27,550 nucleotides of DNA, from assembly GCA_031835245.1 (NCBI GenBank), contig JAVKOQ010000560.1, positions 1-27,550 of the forward strand, given 5' to 3'. Below the pieces are notes generated by a model that was not told the origin of the DNA, did not search any database, and saw only the letters and a list, made by a program, of their open reading frames with translations. This document shows positions 9,770-20,058 of this stretch, piece after piece (positions within the stretch are counted from its first letter, which is position 1; the number at the start of each line of letters is the position of its first letter). The position numbers were made by a program, and so were the translations under genes. Source of the stretch: Balamuthia mandrillaris. Taxonomy: Eukaryota; Discosea; Longamoebia; Balamuthiidae.

Positions 9770-11838
9770 ATGGAATCGTCGACCATCTCGCCTGAGCTCT
9801 TGGAAAAGTGTGTGAACACTATCCGTCTGTTGGGGTAAGTCTCATGACACAAAGATGATGGTTTTTTATCACTGGTTTTTTTTGTCATGTTTCTTTTTTT
9901 CCAGTGTTTCTTAGCCACAGCGTCAGTGGTTTCTAACTTGGGTGATATTGCAGGGCTGACCAGCCACAGATCGCCAACAGTGGACACCCTGGTGCTCCCA
10001 TGGGCATGGCTCCCATCGCTCACCTCTTGTGGACTGAGTTCATGAACTATTCTCCCTCCAACGACAGATGGGTACCTTTCTTCTCTTCTCTTCCCTTCGT
10101 TTTTTTCTCCTCTTCTTCTTGTTCTCTCTCTCCCTCTCCCTCTGATTTTTCCATTATTCATCACTTGCATATTTGCAAAAAAAAAAAGTTCAACCGCGAC
10201 CGCTTCATCCTGTCCAACGGCCACGCCTGCGCCTTGCTCTACTCCATGCTCCACCTGACGGGCTACGACCTCTCCCTGGATGACCTCAAGGCCTTCCGTA
10301 AGGTCGACAGCAAGACGCCTGGCCACCCTGAGGCTAACCACACGCCCGGCGTGGAGGTCACCACCGGCCCTCTCGGCCAGGGCATTGCCAACGCTGTTGG
10401 CCTTGCCATCGCTGAGGCACACTTTGCAGCTCGCTTTAACAAGCCCGACTGCCCTGTCATCGACAACTACACCTATGTGTTCTGTGGTGACGGCTGTCTG
10501 CAGGAAGGCGTCTCTGCGGAGGCCAGTTCTTTGGCTGGACATTTGGGTCTTGGCAAGCTTATCCTCTTTTACGACGACAACCACATTACTATCGATGGTC
10601 TCCCTCTCTCCTCCCAGTTACAAGCAACAATAGTGCTGATTTGACAAACCAAATAACAACAATAGGTGATACGGACCTTTCCTTCACAGAAGATGTGTTG
10701 CAGAGGTACGAGAGCTATGGCTGGCACGTGCAAGTCGTGGAGAACGGTGACGAAGATTACGACGCCATCCGCCGTGCCATTGCCGAGGCCAAAAAGAACA
10801 CCGACCGCCCTTCGTTGATCAAGGTCCGCACCACCATTGGCTATGGCTCTGAGAAGGCAGGCACGGAGAAAGTGCACGGCTCTCCCCTTGGCAAGGAAGA
10901 TCTCGCTGGTGTTAAGAAGAAGTTTGGCTTTGACCCGGAGCAAAGCTTCGTGGTGCCAGAGGACGTCAGAGAATACTACTCTCGCTTAAAGCCTCGTGGA
11001 GACGACCTGGAAAAGCAGTGGAACGCTCGCGTTGAGGAGTATGAGCAAAAGTATCCAGACTTGGCTGCTGAGCTGAAGCGACGCATGCGCGCTGAGTTCC
11101 CTGAAGGCTGGGAGTCGGTGCTGCCCACCTCCTCTCCTAATGATTCCCCTGCGGCCACACGCGCCCTCTCTGGTGTGTGCATCAACAAATTGGCAGAGGT
11201 CATGCCTGACTTGATTGGTGGCTCTGCTGATCTCAATCCTTCCAACTTGACCTACCTCAAGTGTTCTCCTGACTTCCAGAAGGTTTTTTTTCCACCCTCT
11301 TTCCTTACTTATCTCATCAAACGAATTGTGCTTCTCTACAATGCATTGTAATACTAGAACTCCAAAGAAGGCCGCAACATTCGCTTTGGTGTGAGAGAAC
11401 ACGCCATGAGCGCCATTTGCAACGGTTTGGCAGCCTACGGAGGCACCGTTCCCTACTGCGCTACTTTCCTCAACTTTATCGGTTACGCCTATGGTGCTGT
11501 CATCCTCAGCGCCATCAGCCAGGTGCAGGTCATCTACGTGATGACTCATGACTCTATTGGCCTGGGAGAGGACGGACCCACTCATCAACCCATCGAGAAG
11601 TATGCTCTCTGCCGATCCACTCCCAACATGCTCTTCCTCCGCCCGTGTGACGGCAACGAGGTCTCTGCTGCCTATATTGCTGCTCTGCACAAGAGGGATG
11701 GACCTTCCGTGTTGGCACTCTCTCGTCAGAACGTGCCTGCTCTTCCTGGCACTTCTATCGAGGGCGCTTTGAAAGGTTTGTCTCCTTACCTCTTCTTCTT
11801 TTCTTTGCTGATCGTGACTCTGCTCTCCCTCTTTCTCC

Positions 11839-11878
<40 letters not shown>

Positions 11879-12382
11879 TCTTGTTACAATACAAAAAGGA
11901 GCGTACGTGATCAGAGACACAGAGGGCAAGCCCGACGTGACTCTTGTCAGTACAGGCACTGAAGTCTCCCTCTGCACATCCGCCGCCGACAAGCTCCAAG
12001 CCGCTGGTCGCAAGGTTCGTTCCCATTGCGTTTCACTCTTGCTCTCTTCTACCCCTTAACCAAAACGAACAAATAAAAGGTGAGAGTGGTGTCGATGCCC
12101 TGTTGGGAGCTCTTTGAGGAGCAGTCCACCGAGTACAAACACTCTGTCTTCCTTCCGGACGTCCCCGTGTTGAGCGTGGAGGCCGGCGCCACGCAAGGAT
12201 GGAGCCGATACGCCCACGCCTCCCTTGGCGTGGACCGCTTTGGTTATTCCGGCCCCGCAAAGGATGTCTACGCCAAGCTTGGCCTTACCGTGGATAACAT
12301 CTCGAAGCAAGCCAACAAGCTGATTGGATTCTTTGAGAACCGTCCTGTGCCTCGGTTGTTGGAAGATCCTCTGGCTGAATGA
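9770..12382 (+). CDS. TKT: Transketolase
   Basis: Model: exons 9770-9834, 9954-10071, 10189-10597, 10666-11282, 11358-11775, 11899-12014 and 12080-12382, giving 681 residues, full length. It transfers two-carbon ketol units between sugar phosphates in the non-oxidative pentose phosphate pathway, using thiamine diphosphate (ThDP). Visible landmarks are [15 protein letters not shown], the substrate-binding NGHACALLY and [15 protein letters not shown], the ThDP/metal site [30 protein letters not shown], and [16 protein letters not shown] with the conserved Glu that activates Th[22 protein letters not shown] and the C-terminal domain ([16 protein letters not shown]) follow. No targeting peptide is seen, so it is probably cytosolic. 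Intron 5 (11776-11898) is 123 nt and has no in-frame stop, so its retention would leave the frame open. Confidence 0.97.
11842..11876 (+). repeat. (CT)n microsatellite in TKT intron 5
   Basis: A CT run within the 123-nt intron 5. In frame it would read Leu-Ser repeats, so it introduces no stop. Confidence 0.95.
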
Positions 12383-12410
12383 ATGGACGAAAAAAGAAGA
12401 GAAGGAAAGG

Positions 12411-12416
12411 AATAAA
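12411..12416 (+). terminator. Candidate polyadenylation signal of TKT
   Basis: AATAAA lies 29 nt after the transketolase stop, in the 120-bp gap before the stop of the convergent MIC19 gene. Most other genes in the window lack an exact AATAAA. Confidence 0.45.
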
Positions 12417-12502
12417 AGAGAAAGTTATCTCTCTGAATTGGTTTTCTTTGAGGGTGTGAGCTAAACAAGTTCCCTAGTTTTTTTTTTTTAAAAGACATTG
12501 TT

Positions 12503-13437
12503 TCAGCGAGCTCTTTCCTGTTGGAGCTCTGCTTCTCGTTGTTCGAAAGCTTGCTTGAATCTCTGTACATAAGTGAGCACCACAGTTGAAAGAAAGAAAG
12601 AAAAAGCAGAGGGGAGGAGAGGAAGAACTAACCTGTTTGGTCAAGGCGGAGCATCTTTCGAGAGCTTGGACGGCAGCAGCGCAGGCCAATGGGTCCTTGT
12701 TGGTCTGGTAGCATCGAAGGCACTGCTCCTTCTCCTCTTCGCAGCCCATGTCTAGGCCGCGTTGTCTATTTCAACGAGAAAAATTGTGAATCGCAACAAA
12801 AAAACAAGATCAAAAGGAAAGGCGAGAGAGAAGCAGAACGAGAGCGAGAAGGGAGAAGCAGAGAAAGAGAGAACAAGGCAGAGAAGCACAAGATGGAGGG
12901 AGAAGAGTAGCGACAGAGAGAAGAAAATTACATCTTGTAATTGTCGGCAAGCCGGTCCATGAACTCCTCCATCTTGTAAATCTGCTCGGCCTCACGGTTC
13001 TCCTGCTCCCTGCGGACGTCGTAGAAATGCTGCTTGACCTCACGCAGCTTCTTCTCCATTTGTTGCTGGAAGGGAGCGAGGTCCAGTTGTTGTTTGGGAG
13101 GGAGTGGAGAAGGGGGTTGGTGACGACCATACCCGCCGCCGTATTGTTGCTGTTGTGGTGGGTAAGGAGGCTCTTCCGCTCTTCTCGGGGATTGACGAGG
13201 CTGGTATGGTGGAGGATTGCCAAACATCTTCTCGGCTACGTTTGGAGTCACCTTTTTTTGTTTTGTAAGCAAAAAAAAAACTGGATGAATCCAAAATCAA
13301 AAAAAAAAAGTACGTACCGAGATGGAAAACTCTTCATCGTCTCCGTTAGATTGCAAGACCTGTTCCTCTTCCTCGTAGATCTGGTCTTGCCAGGCCCTGT
13401 CTTCCGTCTCTCTGATGGTTGACGATGAAGCGCCCAT
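12503..13437 (-). CDS. CHCHD3: MIC19/CHCHD3-like MICOS subunit, CHCH domain
   Basis: Model: exons 13437-13318, 13251-12932, 12765-12633 and 12562-12503, giving 210 residues (human CHCHD3 has 227). MIC19 is a peripheral inner-membrane protein of the MICOS complex that maintains crista junctions. The N-terminus MGASSSTIRE fits N-myristoylation, as in animal MIC19. EEFSIS joins VTPNVAEKMFG, similar to the family's conserved N-terminal segment. A Pro/Gln/Tyr-rich linker and a coiled coil (about 105-145, QQQMEKKLREVKQHFYDV) follow. The C-terminal CHCH domain has Cys spaced C-X9-C, X9, C-X9-C (starting MGCEEEKEQCLRC and ending ERCSALTKQ), the twin-CX9C pattern oxidised by Mia40; one extra Cys sits inside the first pair. 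The last exon adds a charged helix ending in ERAR. Confidence 0.88.
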
Positions 13438-13837
13438 CTTCTTCTTTCTTTTTGTTGGAATTTTTTTTTTTGGTGGAGCCGTCACGTCGACACGGGATTG
13501 AACATCTTATGTTTTCATTCCAACCTAATAGACATCCCTGGATCCAGTCCAAAATTTTTCGAGGAAATTTTGAACTTATTTCAACCAGTTTTTCACGAAA
13601 ATTCGCTCTACAATCAGGCAAGAACCCAAATCAAAAGAAGCGAAAATATCCTGCCATAGCGCCATCCTTCTTCCTCGAATAGCGCTGCAAAAAAGCTAGG
13701 ACTCCAGAGCCAAAACTGCGCACCACCATCCCTTTGTTTTTTTTTTAAAAAGCTTGAAGAGGACTCCAGAGTCAAAACTGCGCACTCATTGAAACGCACC
13801 CACCATATCCTTTTCTCTTTTGCTGCTGTTACAAAAG
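13438..13837. promoter_or_regulatory. Divergent promoter region MIC19 / ENOD93-like gene
   Basis: This 400-bp spacer has GTCGACAC at 13486-13493, 49 bp upstream of the MIC19 ATG. A 26-bp direct repeat with one mismatch (13698-13723 and 13760-13785) lies 53-140 bp upstream of the other gene's ATG. I see no gene in it. Confidence 0.5.
13698..13785. repeat. 26-bp direct repeat upstream of the ENOD93-like gene
   Basis: Both copies read aggactccagag, then C or T, then caaaactgcgcac. They start 62 bp apart and are each preceded by A-rich sequence with AGCT. They may be paired binding sites or a small duplication. Confidence 0.8.
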
Positions 13838-14389
13838 ATGGCCAATGAAGAAAGTTACGATAGGTTGAAGCTGGCCGCTCGCGACCCCGCCTTGATGAAA
13901 GAGTGCACCGATTTGATGCTGCGTGAGGGCACCAAGGCCGGACTCTTGACTTCTGGCATCGCCGGCTCCACTTTCCTGGCTCTCAACTGGACGCGTGCGT
14001 CACATCCCTCCCCCCCTCCCAACAAAAAAATACAAAATCAATTCAATCCGAAGTTTGCTTTGCTTTGATCTCTGATCTCATTTTCTTTATTTGTTCAGTG
14101 CCAAATCTGAAAAACTCGATGGCTTTCTTCATGAACTGGAGAGGACAAGTCTTTCTTGTTTGTGGTAACTACCAAACCCTGTTTTTGTTTTTCCTGTTTT
14201 TTTTGCTGGTTAACGCACTCGCTCACTCACTTCGTGCTCACTTTTGAAGCGTCGGGTGTGGCCGCCTTTTGGATCAAGGGAGAGAAGAGCCTGATCAAGT
14301 GTAAACATCAACATGACGAGGAGATCATGGCAAAGGTCATGCGCGCTCACTATGCTGACAACAACACCAAGGCCAAAACCAAAGAGTAG
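13838..14389 (+). CDS. Small membrane protein, probably ENOD93/HIG1-like mitochondrial family
   Basis: Model: exons 13838-13994, 14099-14164 and 14250-14389, giving 120 residues. The N-terminus (MANEESYDRLKLAARD) is hydrophilic. Two hydrophobic helices lie at about 33-52 (GTKAGLLTSGIAGSTFLALN) and 65-86 (WRGQVFLVCGASGVAAFWI). A charged tail with KGEKSLIKCKHQHDEEI ends in KAKTKE. The pattern REGTKAG, a helix, a Gln-containing second helix and then an EK-S-helix resembles early nodulin 93 proteins, which are related to HIG1 respiratory-complex factors. That assignment is from memory of the family, not a search. A function in respiratory-chain assembly would be inference; the neighbour across the promoter is the mitochondrial MIC19. 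Both introns have good GT-AG ends and keep phase. Confidence 0.6.
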
Positions 14390-14506
14390 ACAACAAAACA
14401 CAACAACCCTTACTCCGTTTTTTTTTTTAAATATGTTTGAATGTACATTACCTTTTTCCTTTCTTTACAATACTCCTTTCAAGGCCAACTTCAACGTAAA
14501 CTCATC

Positions 14507-15191
14507 TCATCCATTAAATGCTTGTTTGGACCAGTTTGCTGCTGCCACTTCACGTTTCGCATCAACAACAGTATCAGCATTTGTTGTGAAGATAAGCAGA
14601 ACAAGAACAGAAAGAACGGAGAACGAAGAAGAAGAAGAAGAAGAAGAAGAAGAAGAAGAAGAAGAAGAAGAAGAAGAAACAAGAAGACTAACGCAGTACC
14701 GACAAGAACTCAAAGAGAGATCAGAGAGAGAGAGAGAGAGAGAGAGCGAGAGGAGCAGAGAATAGAGACACCGAGAATGAAGAGAGCAGAGCGAGGAGAG
14801 AGAGAACGTACATCGCCGTTGTTGAGCCACTGAGACACGTTTGGGATAGGGCAATGACTTACTCCGCGAGTTCGGAGGCCAGAATGCACTGTTGGTTGGT
14901 TTTAAATCATCAAACGGTGAGGAGGAGGAAAAAGAAAAAAACAGAGGAAAAAGTAAAAGAAACGGACTTCATGGAGGGCAAAGGAAGTTCTTTGAAGTAA
15001 GGATGCTCCAAGGCCTCAGCAGCAGTGATGCGCTGGGTGGGGTCATAGTGAAGCATCCTTGTTAACAGGTCAAAAGCAGCGCTGTCCGCACTGAGGTTTG
15101 GCAGAGCCTTGTGTAATGTGTTGCTGTATCTGTATATTTATTAAAATCAAAATTTGCATCAGAGAGAGAGAGGAGGGAGGGAGAGAGAGAG

Positions 15192-15222
<31 letters not shown>

Positions 15223-16453
15223 ATAAGAGAGAGAGAAAGAGAGAGAAAGAGAGAATGAGAGAGAGAGAGAGAGAAAGAGAGAGAATAAGAGAGAGAGAAA
15301 GAGAGAGGGGGAGAGGGAGGGAGAAGCAAACCGATCAGCAAATTCATTTTGAATGCGTTTCCACTCAGGAAGACCGACCACATCCGGCCAATCCGTAGCG
15401 GTCGGCTTGCCCAGGATCCGAAATATCTTCTCCACCTGGTCCGTCTGGAAGAGGTTGGGGTTCTGCGGGTCCTTCTCCTTGCCAGGAAACAGTGGCTTAG
15501 TGGTGATCAGCTCGGCAAAGATGCAGCCGATGGCCCATATGTCCACCGCCTTGGTGTAGTGCTTGGCTCCGAGGAGGAGCTCTGGGGCACGATACCAAAT
15601 GGTAACCACCACGCCGTTGTCGGAGAGTGGTCTCATAGGTCCTTGGAAGATGCGCGCCAGCCCAAAGTCTCCAATCTTCACAGTGCCCACGTCCTTGCCC
15701 TCGCCCATGACCAGGATGTTGGAGGGCTTGATGTCGCGGTGCATGATCCAGTTGGCGTGCAGGCACTGGATGCCGTTGAGGAGCTGCCACATGAGGGACT
15801 TTATGGTGTAGGCCGTCAGCCTGGTGCCGTGGTCTTGGTGGTAGCGTATGATTTCCTGTTGTTATGTATGTAGTGAATCGGTTGGTTGAATAGGAGCAAG
15901 AAACAAGAGGCAAGAGGCAAGAGGCAACGGAGACAAACCAACCAAACAACAAACAAACAAACATCAGAAACGAAGAAGGAAGAAAGAGGGAGCAAGAAAC
16001 GTACAAAGAGGTCATATTCGGCGTACTCAAAGACCATGTAGAGAGACTTTTCTTGGGGGCTGAGAAAGATGTCCTCCAAGCCCACTATGTTTTGGTGTTG
16101 TAATTCTCGCAGCAACTAGTAGTATTTATTCACGAGAGAGAGAGAGAGAGAGAGAGTGAGAGAGGTAAGAAGAAGGGTCGTGAGATTGAAAAGAACTTGC
16201 AAGGCAATGAACCGGGTGGGAGAGGGAAAAAAAAACGTACCGTGATTTCTCTGCAGGCAGTCAGGGAGATGCCCTCCCCTTCTTTGGTGTTTTTGAACTT
16301 TTTGATGGCCACCCGTTTGTTGGTCTCCACGGAGGTGGCCTTGTAGACCAACCCGTAGGTTCCCTCCCCTATCATGTCCTCCACCTCATCCCACACGTAC
16401 TTTTGGCGTATCCTCGGTCGTTTCTGCACGCGCGACCTGTCCACGAACATCAT
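14507..16453 (-). CDS. CDK8: Cyclin-dependent kinase 8 (Mediator kinase module)
   Basis: Model: exons 16453-16241, 16115-16005, 15855-15332, 15129-14968, 14888-14812 and a short last exon ending at 14507 (about 373 residues). CDK8 with cyclin C, MED12 and MED13 phosphorylates transcription factors and RNA polymerase II. Visible are the glycine loop [11 protein letters not shown], Lys in VAIKKF, the C-helix [10 protein letters not shown] (CDK8 has S-A-C-R-E instead of PSTAIRE), catalytic [43 protein letters not shown] and [14 protein letters not shown]. The tail [13 protein letters not shown] matches the CDK8 tail. DFG resembles plant CDKE, where animals have DMG. The last acceptor is uncertain: three in-frame AGs lie close together at 14539-14547. 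Introns are strongly CT-rich on the sense strand. Confidence 0.93.
14625..14750 (-). repeat. (GAA)n and (GA)n microsatellites in CDK8 intron 5
   Basis: GAA repeats run over about 14625-14679 and GA repeats over about 14725-14747. On the sense strand they are (TTC)n and (CT)n. The 270-nt intron (nearest acceptor choice) is stop-free in the frame of the flanking exons; read through, the TTC tract would give poly-Ser. Confidence 0.9.
15160..15328 (-). repeat. Purine-rich GA complex repeat in CDK8 intron 3
   Basis: About 170 bp of GA and GAGAAA repeats on the plus strand are broken only by occasional T in GAATAAGA-like units. They fill most of the 202-nt intron 15130-15331 and read as CT on the coding strand. 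Confidence 0.95.
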
Positions 16454-16662
16454 CTTGCTCTTCTCTTCTCTTTTCGTTCTTCTTTATCCTTTTCTGTCGA
16501 CGCTGCAACAATTCTGCTCACATTGTGTACGATGATTGATGTCGACATTTTAATCGTCGACAACCTTTAACGTCGACATCAATCATAGGTTGTTGTGTCG
16601 ACACGAGGTGCGTTACAAAATCAAAAAAATCAGAGAACGGGAGACGCTGGGGTGCACCTATC
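16454..16662. promoter_or_regulatory. Divergent promoter CDK8 / ankyrin-BTB-patatin gene with five GTCGAC palindromes
   Basis: GTCGAC occurs at 16496, 16541, 16556, 16572 and 16597, five copies in 107 bp of a 209-bp spacer. The last sits in the perfect palindrome GTGTCGACAC (16595-16604). ATGATTGATGTCGAC (16532-16546) and GTCGACATCAATCAT (16572-16586) form an exact 15-bp inverted repeat. This looks like a cluster of binding sites for a dimeric factor; the factor is unknown. Confidence 0.65.
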
Positions 16663-19066
16663 ATGGATCTGATGGGTCCCGCTGCGGCAGGGGGCTATGG
16701 CAATGACCTCTACCGAGCGGCTCGGCGAGGCGAGACGGATGACATCGAGCACATCTTGGAAGAGACCGAGGTCACGGTGGACCGACGGGACACCAGCGGC
16801 TGGACGGCCCTGCACCACGCCAGCCTCGCCGGCCAGGCCGACTGCATGGCGGCCCTCCTCCGTTGGGGAGCCGATGTGAACGCTGCTACGACGAGGGAGG
16901 GACACACCTCCCTCCATCTTGCCTGCTTGGAGGGGCACCTGCCTTGTTTGTCTCTGCTCAACGATTGGGAAGCCTTCTCGCTGGAGCTCAACAAGAATGA
17001 AGCAGGCCAGGAAGACGAAGGAGAAGGAAGTAGCGCAAGAGTGGATGTCAATGCCAAGGACTATGAAAAGGGAAGCACGGCCCTTCACTTGGCGTTGGAG
17101 AGGGGCAACCTGCAGTGTGGCAGGTTCTTGCTGACGAGGGAACCGCTGTGTCGGCATGTGAGGATAAATGAGGTGGACCACTACGGCAGAACTCCGCTGC
17201 ATTTGCTGGTGGAGAAGAGGCAGGATCCTGCTTTCGTTGTTTGGCTGCTCTCTCGTGGTGCTCGTGTACTCTCTGAAGTTGTGGTTTGTTTCTTCTTGCT
17301 ACATGCTTCTTGCTGCTATGTTCAACCAACACTCGAATGCAGTTACCAGCGTCGTGGGATACGACCCCTTGGGAAAAAGCGTGCTCGCAGCAGCCTGTCC
17401 CTCGTCCAGAGAGCTTTCAACCATTGTTGCGAAAAGAGGAGGACGATGTTTGCTTCCAGGTAGAAGGCTCGGAGCATCTCCTCTTCTGCAACAAACAGCT
17501 CTTGTGTGAGGAGTGCGAGTACTTTAGGGCCATGTTTGGTAGCTCAATGCGGGAGGCACAGTCTTCGTTCATCCCCTCCTCTGCATGCGGCGATGAGGAC
17601 AGTGGGCTAGTACAAAATAAGTTCCAAGGCTCTGCTGTGTTTATGAAAGACATCACCGAAGGATCTTTTCTTGGCGTTCTGGAGTGGCTTTACACAAAGT
17701 CGCTTTCCACAACCGACTTTGAGCTATTACTGCAGATATGGTTCTCTCTTCCTTCCTTCTCACTCTGTCTGTTTTACCTTCTCTTATTCATTGTACATGC
17801 AGGCAGGACAGCGAGATGTATTATCTGGAAGAGCTTAAGCAGTACTGCCAGCGGCGGTTGTTGCAATACTTTAGAGAGAGCAAAGACATGCAGCACGATA
17901 AAGATCCAAGCCAGCTCTTTCAATACTTGCTGGCCGTGTTCGAGGCCATGGATTCTGAAACTACAAAGGAGGATGAAACAGAAGAAGACGATGATGGAGA
18001 CTCCATTATTTTCGACAACTGCGCAACTGCTCATGAACGATGGGATGAGTTATACTCTGTTATGAGGGCCATTATAGCCAGCTGCATTCTTCAACGACTG
18101 GATAAGGTGCTTCTCTACTATGACGGAGACCTCATCGATCTGGTAGGACGTTTGTTCAGCGTTCTGGCCATGCAACCTTACGACCCTCATGTATATCCTC
18201 CTGCTGACGAGCAGTGGTTAAAAGACATAGAAGCGTGGAGGCAGAGACAACTCACCGAACAGGATATCAACGGCTCTCTCCACAAACATTCTTTTACCGA
18301 TGAGCAGCATTCCACCAAAGCTAAACAAACGCAAGAAGAAGACGAAGGTATGAAAATGCTTTGCTTTGATGGAGGAGGCATGCGAGCTCTTCGTCAGATT
18401 GCTATCATGAGGGAGTTGGAAAGGAAGACGAGAGCGGAAGAGCAAGAAGGCGTGTCCGGAATCTGCTCCAACTTTGATGTGATATGTGGAACTGGGTTTG
18501 GTGGACTTATTGCTCTGAGTATCGGCATTGGAAAGACGTGGGACGCGATGACGGCCCTTCTCTGGACCATATTTCACCGAGTGTTTGCGAAGCCATTAGG
18601 TTCTCTAACTCTCTTTCTTCCACATCCTTTTTCTCTTTCTTCTTGTTACAATGGAGCAACTAACATATTCACCTACACCGCATTTCAAAAGGATATCTTC
18701 GTTGGACTCTAACAGGGACCCATTATGATGTGGCAGCGTTAGAGCACATTTTCGAGGAGTACTTTGGAGCAGCAACCATGCATGATCTTATACAAACAGA
18801 ACGAAACTGCAACATAATGGCCATTGCGCAACGTATGGACGTACATCGGCCGATACTTCTGTGGCCTGGAGCGACACCCTCTCTCCAACAACAGCAAGCC
18901 GCTTTGGGAGGGGCAAAGGGGGAGGAAGAGGAAGAAGAGGAGATGGTTCTACCCTGCACCCTTCTTAAGGATGTAGCGATGGCTTTGGTGGCATCACCAG
19001 GACACTTTCCATCCAAACCATTAGGTATGTTTCTTATTTTGATTCTTTTGTTGCGCTCTTTCGTAC

Positions 19067-19109
<43 letters not shown>

Positions 19110-20010
19110 CTCTCTCTTTGCGCCAAGGAGATGCCCTTATTTAATCTTCGCATATAAATAAGAGATGAAAAATGGAGCAAGGATACTAGTGGGAGATGCT
19201 AGCTCTCTTCATCACAATCCAAGCATAGTTGCTCTAACGGCTGCTAGACGGCTGCGGCCCCATAGACAAGTTAGCCTCCTACTTTCAGTTGGTTGTGGCC
19301 GTGTGGAAGCTTCATTCTCCTCTTGCTTCTCTTCTCTTCTTGTTCCATCCTTTTTGTGGAACCGCAAAACAAACGTCCCATCTACAACCTTTGATGAGCA
19401 ATCTCGTGGTGCCACAATACTAGCTAGTCTATTGTTGATGGAAGGACGACAACAGCGGTGGGAGCGGCTACGGCGGGGCTCCTCATCACCGCATTGCTTC
19501 CGCCTTTTCTCACGTTTATCTGCACATAACTACTCCCAGGAACACTCAGAAGATGAGGAGTGGCATCGTCTTCCTCATGGCCTCAACAGTAACAGAAACA
19601 CAAAACAGCTGTCCGCCTATTTTGAAGACGTCTCGCTGAAGGAGAAGTGCGAGAGAGATATCCAAGAGGACGACCAGGAGGATGAATTGTTGGAAGGCTT
19701 TGTAGTCCTAAATGCAACCACAACGAGCATCGAAAATGGGGAAGAAGAGTGCAGCGAGCCGTGTTTCAAGGAAGGAATGGAAGAAGAGGCTTTGTGCGAA
19801 CGGGTGTTGGATCGGATAGACGTGTTGGTGGCAAAGGATGCCAAAGAAGACGGACGAGGATACCAAGCTTGTGCAAAGTATCTTCGGCTCAACCCAAGAG
19901 ATGATCGGATACGTTGGAATGAGTCCAATGAAGAGTTATTGCGAGACAGTGTGGCCTCATGCAGTCGTTGGATAAAACGGATAAATCCTTCTCTTGTCTT
20001 TCACCCTTAA
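16663..20010 (+). CDS. Ankyrin-BTB-patatin fusion protein, patatin domain lacking the nucleophile Ser
   Basis: Model: exons 16663-17265, 17343-17740, 17803-18599, 18716-19024 and 19163-20010, giving 984 residues. Residues about 10-200 hold four or five ankyrin repeats (SGWTALHHASLAGQADCMAA, GHTSLHLACLEGHLPCLSLL, GSTALHLALERGNLQCGRFL, YGRTPLHLLVEK). Residues about 230-360 form a BTB fold (DDVCFQVEGS, CEYFRAMFGSSM, LGVLEWLYTK, MYYLEELKQYCQRRLLQYF). A patatin/iPLA2-like domain follows: oxyanion loop DGGGMRA (18368-18388) and a nucleophile elbow reading GTGFGG (18488-18505) where lipases have GTSTGG. The Asp of the dyad is kept (VGDASSLHHNP, Asp at 19195). An acidic tail ends in VFHP. BTB end and patatin start share one uninterrupted exon, so that fusion is directly seen. 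Ankyrin plus patatin is known in PLA2G6; a BTB between them I do not know. With no elbow Ser it is probably a pseudoenzyme or scaffold. Confidence 0.88.
19071..19106 (+). repeat. (CT)n microsatellite in intron 4 of the ankyrin-BTB-patatin gene
   Basis: A pure CT run inside intron 19025-19162, on the coding strand. Confidence 0.95.
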
Positions 20011-20042
20011 ACGGGTGTTTGTAAAAAGTATGTAAAATACAG

Positions 20043-20048
20043 AATAAA
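20043..20048 (+). terminator. Candidate polyadenylation signal of the patatin-fusion gene
   Basis: AATAAA lies 33 nt after the TAA stop, inside the 48-bp gap that separates it from the stop of the convergent ARM gene. Any cleavage would therefore fall inside the ARM gene's last exon. Confidence 0.5.
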
Positions 20049-20058
20049 GTAAAGAGCT

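Noticed and set aside
9673-10584. Minus-strand frame of 303 codons opposite transketolase
   Set aside because: It is complementary to conserved transketolase coding sequence, with no recognisable motif.
10986-12026. Minus-strand frame of 346 codons opposite transketolase
   Set aside because: Long only because the GC-rich coding strand lacks reverse-strand stops; it crosses two real introns.
14313-14765. Plus-strand frame across the ENOD93-like 3' end and the GAA repeat
   Set aside because: It is poly-Glu from the GAA repeat, in the wrong frame for the real last exon.
16496-16602. GTCGAC cluster as the end of a transposon
   Set aside because: The 15-bp inverted arms enclose only 25 bp, with no target-site duplication and no transposase nearby.
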